This document shows, piece by piece, positions 1 to 10,890 of a stretch of 64,000 nucleotides of DNA (within the stretch, counting starts at the first letter, position 1; each line of letters opens with the position of its first letter). Location of the stretch: contig JADCRB010000019.1 in the NCBI GenBank assembly GCA_021464245.1, positions 3,019,130 through 3,083,129 on the forward strand, read 5' to 3'. This DNA comes from Carallia brachiata. Lineage: Eukaryota; Streptophyta; Magnoliopsida; Malpighiales; Rhizophoraceae. The position numbers and the translations under genes are program-made. Under the pieces are notes generated by a model that was not told where the DNA came from, made no database searches, and saw nothing but the letters and a program-made list of their open reading frames with translations.

Positions 1-2116
1 TTTTCTTAAAGAAAAAAAAAATCTTTGTTGGTGTATCAATTCATGAAAATATGATCATCTAAGAAAAAGAAAATGGAAATATATATATAGACACACACAT
101 TATTTCTGTGCGTTGCACGGGTTTTGTATATATTTATTGAGCACTAATATATGTTTCAAAATTTAGAATCTCAGTCAGTGTCTCGATTAAAACTAAAACT
201 AATATTTTTGAAATAATACTGATAGTTTTTAAAAATACAAAAATAACAAGTGTTTTAAAAATTACCAGATTGTTTCAAAATATCAATTTTAGTTTTAATC
301 GGAATGCCAACAAGAATACTAAATTTCGGGACACCAACATTTTCTCATATTTATTTTGGATATAAAAATGCACGTCTCCAACCATTGCAATTTGTTTGAC
401 AGCAAAGAATTTTTTATGCAGTCCAAATTTGATATTTAATCTTTCCAAAATATGCAAAATCCTAAAAAAAAAATGAATTCAAGATGTAAAAAATAAAAAA
501 TTTGTTAAAACATCTTATAAAAAATATAGAGAAAGAGAATAAAAGAAGAACATAATCGTGAGATCTCAAATGTTACCCACCAGAAGAGCAAATCAATATT
601 ACTAAAATTCAGTTGCAAAGAATTAACAATAAAAAAAATTGGAATAATAGATAAATTGATTTTCTCTTACCCCTTAATCTCTAAAATCCTTAAATCTTAA
701 AAAACCAAATGCTCATAGCTGATGCAATTCTATCAATTAAGTCAAGAATAACGATTGAAGAATAGTCCTCCTTTTGTGGGGAAAAAGAGTGAGAGGGGAG
801 GTAAATCATAAATGAAATATTATGAAGAAAATAAATTGCATTGTTATTTATCTACTTAATCATATGCATTTGTCTCTATGAAAGAAATGTTTGCAAATGT
901 ATGTGGCTGAGTCAATACATTAAGGTAATGCAATTTGCAGAAATGTTAGCAAATAGTATTGCTTCAATCCACATGATGATGAGCATTACATTTGAATTGT
1001 CCTTTTGGTGGTACCATAGCTATCTCTACCCGTTGCACTCTCGTTTGTCAAATTCAAAATTTATATTTGCAGCTTTTGCCATCGTGGGATTGTTTCAAGC
1101 TAATAAAACCATTCATAAAGACTCAGATGACGGAAGAGAATGAGAGAGAGGGGGGATACTTGAAACCATTCATCTCAAATGGCTGCACCAGATTTCATGG
1201 TTTCAATAGCCAATCATACTTTCATTTTTACCTACGATCGAAACATAGAAAAGGTTGTAGAAGTTTACCGTAGGTATCAATACATTGTATTAGTTCATGG
1301 AGCTGTGATATGCAACAACAAACACGTTGTCTTCCTAAATTGAATATTAGTAGCACGTCAAAATTACTCACCAAAAGAGCTTTTGCCAAATGGTTTCTAG
1401 TTGCGAATGACAAATGCAAATTAATTATCCAAAAGCCATCAAATCACTCTTCCTGGCTTTCCCAATTCCATGAATTACAAGGATCTGCAAAGAAAAGTCT
1501 CATATTATGTATTTGTTTTGATTGGTACGAATGATGATGTAATTAACTTAATTGTATAGTGGATGAATATTGTATGATCTCTCTTATAAAAGGCAATAAT
1601 TTTTGCCTTATGTGAATGTGGCGAATAATTAATAGTATGGAAATTTGACTATTGTTTTGTAATAATAATTTATTTTACCGTAACTGATGATTCATTAGCA
1701 TTAATCATTAACTTAAATAGATGTAATTATCTTTTTTTAGTTTTTTATGTGATTATTTATAGCAATTTTTTTTAATTACCATTAAAATTTGCTTCAAATA
1801 ATATTATTAGTAAAATAATAAATGATTAGCATGAATTAAGAAGAACCTTTAGCTAAACTTACCCTTTATAATATTGATATCAGATTTAGATGTTATATTT
1901 TAAATTTTCAAAGATCAATTTTGGAAGTTGATGTCCATTTGTCATCGTAAGCAAAACTGTGACATTTCCTAAGAAAGAAAAAGGTCGAAAACAAAGAAAG
2001 GAACTTCGACATTGCCTGAAAAGAAAACACAACAAACAGCACCAGGGCAGGGCAAATGAAATAATGGACGTGTTCCTCAATAGGACAGGCAATCTTGCTA
2101 ACCACTGGAAAAAACC
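1..2116. other. AT-rich intergenic region, no gene supported
   Basis: I see no coding region that resembles a protein family here. The open frames (for example 841-1143 + and 1908-2267 -) have no recognisable domain. Composition is strongly AT-rich. Positions 105-120 contain a GTGC-GTT-GCAC mini-hairpin of the sort often found in plant repeats. The last ~200 bases lead into the esterase gene and should contain its promoter, but I cannot pick out a convincing TATA box. Confidence 0.6.
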
Positions 2117-3558
2117 ATGGCCATGGCAATGGCCAAGCTACTGCCATTGCTCCTCTCCCTGTTGCTTTCTCCTTATCTAAGTGTAGAACAGGCCCTGCTG
2201 CAAAGGACATCTTTATCCTGGCAGGCCAAAGCAACATGGCCGGCAGGGGCGGAGTGGACAACGGCAAATGGAACGGCTATGTCCCGCCTCAATGCAGGCC
2301 CAGTCCATCGATACTTCGATTCAGCGCCCAGTTAAAGTGGGAATTAGCGCGGGATCCGCTCCATGAAGACGTTGATGTAGGCAAAACTTGTGGGGTTGGG
2401 CCAGGGATGGCATTTGCCAATGAAGTCAGAGCCAGTGGCCAGAAAAATGGCGTGGTTGGTCTGGTCCCTTGTGCGATTGGTGGGACCAAGATCAGGAACT
2501 GGGCTCGAGGGACGAGATTGTACATTGAGCTGGTGAGTCGAGTCAATGAGTCTTTGAAGGACGGCGGAAAGGCACAAGCGATGTTGTGGTATCAGGGGGA
2601 GAGTGACACGGTGATGAAAAAAGATGCTGAGGCTTATGGGGGGAATTTGGAGAAGCTCATTTTGAACTTGCGTTCTGATCTTGGCATCCCATCCCTGCCT
2701 GTTATCCTGGTATCCCGAGTTTTTGTGTTTCTGTTCTATTTTTTGTCCATATATAAAAGTACAAAAAGTTCTGACTGTAATTATATTATAACAATTAATA
2801 TATTTTATATAATTATAATAATAAGATACACAATAAAAAAGTAATATTATTTTTTTAATTTATATTATTTTATTATAATTGTACAAAATATAGTAGCTGT
2901 TATAATATGATTATAATATGATAACTTTTTTTTTATAGAGTTATTTTAAATTTTGAAATGGGTTAGGAAACGTCAAGCCATGAGAGCGTAACGAATTCAT
3001 ACCAATCAAATTATATGTTCGGTTTCAATGGGAATCAATTAAGAATCCCTAAAAAAATTATCTCTTGGTTTCTCTCCCCTGTACAACGTCCACTGATGAT
3101 CTTGTAGGATCTTGTAGAACAGTTCAAAAGAAAGAAAAATTTTTTTGTTTTCATACTAGTGATTTTAAAGTAATAATAAAATAATATGTCTTTAGATAAA
3201 TAAACTTATAAAAAGAATATAATAAATTTAAATATTATTAAATAAGATTATGTTACTATTTATTATTATTTAAATAGAAACATGTAGCTTTACTCTTAAA
3301 AGTAGTAAACTTTCGTGTACTTGCCCAATGAACAATTGGCAATAGGTGGCGCTTGCATCGGGAGAAGGCCAATTCGTGGAGATGGTGAGAAAAGCACAGC
3401 ATGAAATCAACCTTCCCAATGTGATGTGCGTAGACGCCAAGGGATTGCACCTCAAAACAGATCACCTGCACCTCACCACAACATCTGAAGTTCACCTCGG
3501 TCTGATGTTGGCTCGTGCCTTTCTTACTTCTTTTGGCCTTAATGCTGTGACTAATTAA
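2117..3558 (+). CDS. SGNH-type carbohydrate esterase (At4g34215-like), frameshifted after the signal peptide
   Basis: This encodes a secreted-type SGNH hydrolase of the sialate O-acetylesterase/DUF303 family, predicted to remove acetyl groups from wall or other carbohydrates. Exon 1 ends at 2709 (donor GT at 2710), exon 2 is 3346-3558 (acceptor AG at 3344-3345), and the intron is 636 bp. The body shows the nucleophile block GQSNMAGRGG, the block AIGGTKI, WYQGESD, and the C-terminal D-H pair in TDHLHLT, so all catalytic blocks are present. The only sensible ATG (2117, context ACCATGG) starts a hydrophobic leader MAMAMAKLLPLLLSLLLS, but that frame stops after 72 codons. The catalytic body lies in another frame, which is open from about 2095 but has no ATG before the nucleophile block. 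A single indel near 2180-2215 would explain this: assembly error, polymorphism or a young pseudogene. A decayed second copy follows at 5.67 kb. The family call is firm; whether the gene is functional is open. Confidence 0.82.
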
Positions 3559-5670
3559 TAATAATATTGTGCATTATATTGGAGCTGAAATGATACATTG
3601 TGTTTTTTCCTAGTTGGAACACTCTTTTAAAATGTTTTGGTTTTGTATTCGAATATTAATAATTTTGTTCTGCTTTCATAATCTCGCGGCCTTCTTTGTA
3701 ATCAAAGAAAAAAAATTGATACATTGCTGGTTGACATTTACGTTGGGAGCAAAGTTTCTGTCATCAATTATATCTAAGGCAGAAATACAGATTTTACCTA
3801 CTATATATATACTTTTTTTAGAAATTTCATCGAGAATATTTTTTTTCTTTGGAATTTTTTTGAATATAAAAAATAATTGCGTTAAATCATTTAAATCTGT
3901 ACAGATTAGATGTGAAAGCGTAAAAAATCTATACAAAATAAGATTACTACATGGCCAGGTTGGCTTGCAAGTGATACGATCAAAAAATTACTTACATTTT
4001 CACAAACCCCTCTTCCAAAAGTATATACTGAACTACAACTAAATTTACTCAAAACAAAATCTTAGATAGATCTAATTCAACTGGACAAAATTATCAATAA
4101 CAGTATCCACCGTATTTTTGACAAACCTATGATGAAAATCCACTGAATATATCCACCTAACAATTTTCTAAAATACTAAGCTATAGACATAAAAATATAC
4201 ACAAACAATACAAATCATCCATCCCAAAATAATCCAACAACAGCCTTTCCTATTAGATCCAAGTGTAGAGGCGGTAGCAAAGTGCTGCAACGGTAGGAGT
4301 GGCGGAGACATGGGCGACAACAGTGGCAGCAGAGACAACATCAATGGATGTGGCATCGGTGGTGCCAGCTTCAACAGTAGCAGCGCAAGTTGCTCCAGCA
4401 GAGGCGGCATCGAAGACGGCGGGGACAGCGGTGCCATTGGTAGAGACGACAAAAATTATGGCAGACCTCATAGGGACCTAGATCAGATTGGGAAAGCCGT
4501 ATGTGACTTTATTGAAACCGGATTTAAAGAGATGCAAACCAAAAACCACCATAGTAGTTGTAGGGAAAGAGAAAGAAAAAGGAGATAGCAGATGGAGAAG
4601 AGAAGACCAAATAGAGAGGGAGAAGGGAGAACCAGATGCAGAAGAGAGAGAAAAGGAGTGGGTTGGAGAGGGAGGAAAGAAACCAGATGGAAAGTAGGAA
4701 AAAGGGAAAAGGAGGAGGGCAAGGTGACTAGCCGGCGACAGTGGTTAGAAGCTGTTGGAGACACAGAAAGAGTTTTAGATAAAGAGACAGATTGATTACA
4801 TGCATCTCTTTTTTTTTTTTTTTTTTTAGAATTTATCATTCACATTTTTGCCGTCAACTCGTTCATGTTTTCCTAATTAACTCTTTTCAATTTTTTTTTT
4901 TTTTGTTAGTTTGTCATTCTTAAAGTGGCGATGTAATTAACATTACATCATCCAACTTAGATGCTATGTCAGCATAATATGACGAGGTAATATTTAATAA
5001 TTTTTTTAATTTTTTTCAAATGTTGTTTTTATTAAATAATACAATAATTATAATATATTAAAAATAAATTTGGAAACCGTTAATTTTCCAAGGATAACGA
5101 CATGCTGGCCGCTGGGAGGAGCCACCGTTTGCAGCTAACTTGGCCTTCTCTAACTTGTACTTCTTAAACTTCGATCCGATTCATCGTGAACGTCTTCTTG
5201 CAGCTCATGTTCTTTACTTGAGATGCAGAATTCTGATCTCACTTCAAATAGTAGTCAACTATATATATATATATATATATATGGTAGAACCAGTTGAATG
5301 TATTTTCATTTTTCAAATAGGGGTTCCTTTGTACCTTCTTATGCTTAGTGCAAGCACAAATAATTTGGTCCTTTGTTTTTGGTAAAAAAAACTGAGAAAA
5401 TAAGGATAGTTCTTCCACAATCCCCGTATGTGAGGATTATATTATTTTTTTTGTAAAGTGTGTGACTGAGTTACTGTATTAGATCTAAGGAGGCCGAACT
5501 TCGAGTACCCAATAAAAGTCACTAGCTCAAAATCGAAGGGGACAGCGTATTTCTAATCCCACTTTACGTTGCAAGCATTCGAACTTTGATTGAATAATCA
5601 CCTGATAAGTGACTTTGCCGTTTCAAGTTTTAACTACACACAAGGTGGTAGTTTGACCTTTTGATTGCTT
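3559..5670. other. Intergenic region between the esterase gene and its decayed copy
   Basis: No gene is supported. The stretch 4290-4470 is unusually GC-rich with an irregular GCN/GGN pattern, giving Ala- or Gly/Ser-rich open frames on both strands. The stretch 4555-4740 is purine-rich (GA). Both look like degenerate simple sequence rather than coding. An (AT)n microsatellite lies near 5259-5282. A SINE-like stretch in reverse orientation may lie at about 5480-5625: its reverse strand contains AGTTCGAATGC, resembling a pol III B box, but I see no clear target duplication. Confidence 0.5.
5259..5282. repeat. (AT)n microsatellite
   Basis: A run of about twelve AT dinucleotides, directly visible and likely length-polymorphic. 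Confidence 0.85.
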
Positions 5671-6222
5671 ATGGAAACAGTCATGTTTTGGGTGATCCAA
5701 CTCTCCTTTGTGTTGCTCGTGGTGGCCCAATTTGGTTTCCAAGCTCTCCTTGGAAATCTTTGTTTTAGGAGGTGGGTCTGGCAGGTCAAGGAAGCGTTTT
5801 CCACGCGAGTGGGAGGGCTACAAGCCACCCGCAGTCAGATCCAAACCCAAAATCATGAGGCTCAATGCTGAAGACATTTGGAAAATAGCCGGTGAGCCAA
5901 TCCATGCCGGCATCGACATAGAAGGCCCGTGGGGTGACCGGGAATGGCATTTGACCACGAGGTCCTAGCAAAACGTCCAGGAGTTGGAGCCATAGGCCTG
6001 GTCCCATGTGCAAGAAATAACAATCGCATTGCAAATTGGGCCCGTCGAACTTATTTCTACAGAGAGATGGTAAGGCGAGCGAATGATTCATTGCAGGTTG
6101 GTGGGTCAAGTGGGTGATATTAAGGGGACAGCGACACCATTTTCCCGGAGGACGCTGATGGATACAAGCAAAAGAGACAGAATTTCTTCACAAATCTGCT
6201 GGCCCCGATATGTCGTCTTCGC
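5671..6222 (+). pseudogene. Decayed tandem copy of the SGNH carbohydrate esterase
   Basis: This is a second, broken copy of the esterase at 2.1 kb. It begins with ATG 5671 and a hydrophobic leader (METVMFWVIQLSFVLLVVAQ). After a frame change it continues as IFVLGGGSGRSRK, where the catalytic GQSNMAG block should be. It then gives KPKIMRLNAEDIWKIAGEPIHAGID, a long enough match to the intact copy to be sure of the family. Further frame changes lead to GLVPCARNNNRIANWARRT and REMVRRANDSLQVGG. Two stops interrupt the region where WYQGESD is expected; only GDSDTIFPEDADGY survives. The counterpart of exon 2 with the catalytic Asp/His was not found downstream. Multiple frameshifts, stops and loss of the nucleophile block make this a pseudogene. 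Confidence 0.88.
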
Positions 6223-6862
6223 TAAACATATATTTTTACTGTTTTTTTTTTCGTATAATTAATTGATAATTTTAAATTATATAAATTTATTTTATTATTT
6301 TTTATTTAAATATATCTCACTTGGTTTTTTAGCATCTCTAAGTATTGGTACAACAACATAATATTTTATGTAGCATTTCTTTGGTTGATTTTTGTACGTA
6401 GCTTTTTAACCATTCCTCGAACCCATGACCTTGGCAAGCATCAGGATGCATTGCCGTAGAGGCAATAAGAGGCTGATTGCATGTAGGCAATTTTTCTTTT
6501 TCTTTTTTTTTCTCCGATCAAGTGGAAGTGTATGTAGTGTTTCTCTCTCTCTGTTTTTTTTTAATCCTTTGTATGTAGCTTTTTTTTTTTTTTTTTTTGT
6601 CTTTTGGGATCAATTTGACTACTAAAAGCTGAAGTCAAGAAACTAACACAAATGCATCAGAAAGAGAGGCCTCTATTCGAACTCCCACTAGATCACTGTG
6701 AAAATTGGTCTAAGCTTTGTATATAGCATTTATAGTGCACATACTGTACGGACAATATTAATTGGAATGTTATGTATACAACATTATAATGGTTAGAGTT
6801 CAAATTTTTATTTTATAAGTTTTGAATTTAAATCTTAAAAGATAAAGGGGTAGAATTTACAA

Positions 6863-7076
6863 GAAAAAAGTATTTTTTTTTTTTGATCTAGACTGCCCAG
6901 TATCTAGTTTATTGGACTGACTAATCTTAACTGACCTGGGTAGGACCCCGAAGGACGGTAAAGGTCTTCCAGCAGGTATTTAACGCAGCTGCATTCCCAG
7001 AACTCGAAACCGAAACCTCTGATTAAGCGAATTCAGACCCTTACCATCTGAAACAGCGCCTATTGAAAGAAGTATT
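6863..7076 (-). mobile_element. SINE-like retroposon with 12-bp target duplication
   Basis: The body is 6875-7064, read on the minus strand. Its 5' end has a tRNA-like head with TGGTAAGGGTCTGAA (A-box-like) and GGTTTCGAGTTC (B-box-like). Its 3' end is an A-run (T-run at 6873-6884 on +). The flanks GAAAAAAGTATT (6863-6874) and GAAAGAAGTATT (7065-7076) match 11 of 12 and are the likely target-site duplication. The length of ~190 bp fits plant SINEs. Confidence 0.62.
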
Positions 7077-10000
7077 ATTTTCATTATATATTTTATGGTC
7101 TAATGGTCTGCTTAATAAACTAAAATGAAAATGGATTGGGACTGAAGTGGGCGTGGGCCAGATGGCTGCTGTCACATGCTTTAATGCAATGGGCTGGGGT
7201 TTTTATTAAGTCCCGGTCACTGAATACTGAATAGGCTTTGTGCCTTGATCCAGCCCTAACAAGTTTCGACGGGTCGACGGGTTTTGTAGATGTGCATTCA
7301 AGCTCGTGCAAGCACGCACTGTTTAGGTAAGGAGCAAGCAGTGGGAAAACAGTTTTAGTCCCCTCTCAATATTTAGTCCAATTTGCACGAACTATTTCTT
7401 GCTTGTTCCGGGCATCTAAATTCTAACGCCAACCCCAAACCCAACCTTTTTTTTTCTTTTCCCTTTTATTTCACTAATAAGTTTAAAAGGTGAACAAGAT
7501 AACTCTCCTATTTACATAAACCTCGTACTTTTTTTATGATTAGAATTCAAAATATTGAAGGTAAGAAGTTTAAATTTTATCTTTTTAAGGATGTCAAACT
7601 TAGCTTCTTTTTCATTTTAATAGGTTTTAACTAAAATTTGACTGATAACAACTTCAGTACAACTAAATTGGAGCTCATTGATTCCAAACCCCACTTTCTT
7701 TTGTTTTGTTTTTTTTCATTAGGACCAAACCCCACTTTCTGAATGGCACCAAAAAAACCAGAATTGGGAATACTGTCTGAAAAAACTGGATGAAGCAGTG
7801 CTCTTATAATGGCTAAAGAGTAGCCCACTCCACTTATACCGGTTGGCAAGCAACCACAGAACAGCTATTCCTTATTATCAACCCCTTAAAAGTCCAAATA
7901 ACATATTCCAATCTCTTGGACATTCTAGGTTGCCCAGAATTGACCCCCAGAGATCCTTCATGTCTGATATCCCTCCTTGCTAACAGTTTGTTGCCGCCAA
8001 TTTTAAATGACCTGGCTTCGATTTATCCAATTGGACACGCATATTGACTAGGGACGCTTTTATGTAGCCATGTCCATATCTTTGTGCTCATTTAAGGCCT
8101 AAAAGTCCTTATAGAAGTTCTTATGTTAGCTAATGTTAGCTACAAACACCATCTGATAACACGGCCCCACTATCAAAAGAAAGATCTGTATGCACTGCGC
8201 AAAGGTCGAAGAAGAGGCCCATCTACCCCACCTCCAGGACCACTCTGCTCCCATTAAAGCCCTGCTACTCTTCTCTGTCCTCCTTGGCTTTTCTTTCGGT
8301 CTTTTCTTTCTTATAATAATGCCTATTGCAGCCTCTTCTCTCATGTATAAAACCCATAATGCATCTTTTCTTTAGTAACCAATTATTATATTGTACGTCT
8401 TGAGATAGAATATTGCAAAGAGCTCATTGTAAAACTACGAAACATATTCGTTAAATGTGTGCTTGGATATGACTCTATTTCTCTCGAGAAATTATCAAAG
8501 ATGGGCTCACCATAGAATAAGCAATCGCTTTTGAATTCAGATCCTTCAACAACTCCATTATTGGCTGTTGATTTTCACAAAATTCGCAGCAGTTTTTTTT
8601 TGGTTATTGCCCATTGAAATTAGACCCATAACTTTCGGACCAAAGATCATACAAACGCTGACTCCTAATTGGACCACGTGCAGTGGCATGGCATAATTGG
8701 TTTTGGCTAAAAATAATAAAGCTTCTCATCATGTATCTATTCTCCCCATTCAACACCAGATCATGTTTCTTCTTTCCCTTTTTTTTTTTTTTCGGAATAA
8801 AAGGGAGAACTAAATGCAGACAATGTCATGGCCTGGCAGCCTGGCAGGTGTGCCTCAATACCAAGTTTGGCATTTACCCGAGATGTTGACAAGCTAATGG
8901 CAGGCACCCAGTTGCCGAGCCCCAACAGATACCATCGGATACTCATCGTGTGGTGCAAAAGGTGATCAACTAGTCCTGCAACAAAACCTGGAAACCTGAA
9001 ATGTAATATCTGCTCCGATATCTTTCTTGGTGGGGAAACAAATGTTTTATCCTTAACAAACAATTATACCTCTCACGGGTGGAATGTGGCTTTCCTGCCA
9101 ACTCATAGTAAGGAAGATTAATAGAAGAACCCCATTACTCAACTCTCGTTTCTATCATATATTATGATATCAGACTCTCACAATTGATAAGTTCTTATAA
9201 TTTACCATGTAGGTGATTTATTGGGGTGAAAAATGATAATGTTTTAAATTTGGTTGTTTCCATTCAGATAATATACATACACATAGTTCCTAGTAATTAT
9301 TCTTTCTTCCTTACAATAAATCTGATCTGAGGCTGTATGAATACATACATGTATGTAGGGTCATGGGAGATCAATTGAAAGCATGTTGTTCAAAATGTAT
9401 TCTCTGCCAGCCAGTTAATGGGCCGTCAACTTTTGGAAAGGTTTGCATTATACACCATATAATAAATGACTGCCACAACTGAATTTATAAAGCAAAATCA
9501 ATTGCTTCTGCGGATACATATACTAGATCCAACATCCAATTGCAATTATCCATTTATTCCGCTGTTCCTTGCCCAATCCACTATAGTTAAACAAAGCCAG
9601 AAATGGATATAAGTTTTACTAAACAGTTTAATTTTAGCTAACAATAAAGTAGTTACGTAGTTTATTTAACAACATATAATAATTTATTTATTTTGCATAT
9701 ATCATTTTATTACTGTCTAAATATTATTACGTAATATTTCTCAATTAATATTATATGTCAAAACTGTACCATAAAAATTCTCCTATCTTAACTTAGTTAA
9801 GGAACAAGAATAATTACGGAACGGGGAAAAAATTGGTAAGTGGAATTTTGAAGTTTCGATCCCCTTCATTGAGATCCAGGATGCAGCTAGCTGGTTACGA
9901 CTTAAAAATATCGCATGCATGTGCCTATCAGCCTTCAGTGTTTCGGATATTGAATAGCGGGTGAACTGTACATAGGCAGATTAACCAATTTTGGAACAAT

Positions 10001-10634
10001 GACCCCTCTGGATCGAAGCAGTGAAAATAGTTGTTAATGTAGTCGTACTCGAGGTAGAAATTAATGGTCATTTACTACACATGTAACTATCTTATTCAAT
10101 TATTGTAAGTCGTACGTCTCTGTCAATCCTATAAACAAAATCTACTAGTTGACAATTTTTCTTCGTCTTTGTAGTTGCCCTGTGAAAGGAAAAGTTGAAT
10201 GGATGCAATAGCTGACTTTCACTCAAGCAACACATCCCCTGCCTGTTCCCGTGACCATTTCCAATATGATCCCATGATTGGTCTGAGGTAGAATTGGAGA
10301 GTATTACGTAAAATTAATTAAGAGAAAGAGTACTTAAACATATTTAGTAAAATGTGCAGAAATTATTATAATATTTAATAATATATTTATTTTTTTAAAA
10401 TTTAATATATTTTTTATTATTTAATAATTCAAATTACTGCTTATCATCTCACTCTTAAGTTGCATACCAAAAGAGTCTTTCTGAATAATTAACCCCAAGA
10501 GTTAGTATTGTTTGACAAATATGAGCATTGTTTTTTTTTCTAAATAAATGAATAAAGAAAAGTATTTGGTGAAGCAAACGCAGGATAATTAAAATTAAAA
10601 TGATATAAATCAATAATTAAATTAAAAAAATAAA

Positions 10635-10890
10635 AAAAAAACCTCGCATGTTGTGGTATAGCTGGCTAAAGGCACTTGCTCTCAAGTAAAAGATCCTGAG
10701 TTCAACGTTGTCTGGTAAAAAACTTGAGATCAGGATGCATGGGTGCTGCAAAACTTAGGTCCCTCCCAGTGCGAGCCATGTCGTTATCATCCATATTATT
10801 CGCATCACCAAATGGGGGTTAATGTTCTAAAGTAGGGCTGTCGAAATATCACCCTCACTCTTCTATTTTTTTTTGACCAAAACAAAATGA
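10635..10890 (+). mobile_element. SINE-like unit
   Basis: The head contains TGGTATAGCTGGCTAAAGG (A-box-like) and, about 30 bases on, CTGAGTTCAACG (B-box-like). The unit runs to a T-run at 10866-10874. Flanking AAATTAAAAAAATAAA (10619-10634) and AAACTAAAAAAATAAA (10891-10906) match 15 of 16, but the sequence is so A-rich that this may be chance. Confidence 0.4.

Noticed and set aside
105..160. Helitron-like 3' hairpin (GTGC-GTT-GCAC)
   Set aside because: The expected CTRR-T terminus is not at the right distance after the hairpin, and no 5' TC end was found.
2710..2844. Read-through of the esterase exon to 2844
   Set aside because: The protein after ILV becomes AT-driven (FLFYFLSIYKS...), whereas splicing at 2709/3346 restores the conserved VALASGEGQF segment.
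3614..4042. 142-aa plus-strand frame after the esterase
   Set aside because: AT-driven hydrophobic/Lys-rich composition, with an equally long antisense frame; no family resemblance.
4299..4588. Ala-rich and Gly/Ser-rich open frames on both strands
   Set aside because: The pattern comes from irregular GCN/GGN simple sequence; no domain, no splice partners and no conserved start.
8190..8375. 61-aa frame with one hydrophobic segment
   Set aside because: Could be a small membrane peptide, but there is no homologue that I recognise and no transcript evidence; one hydrophobic stretch in a short frame is common by chance.
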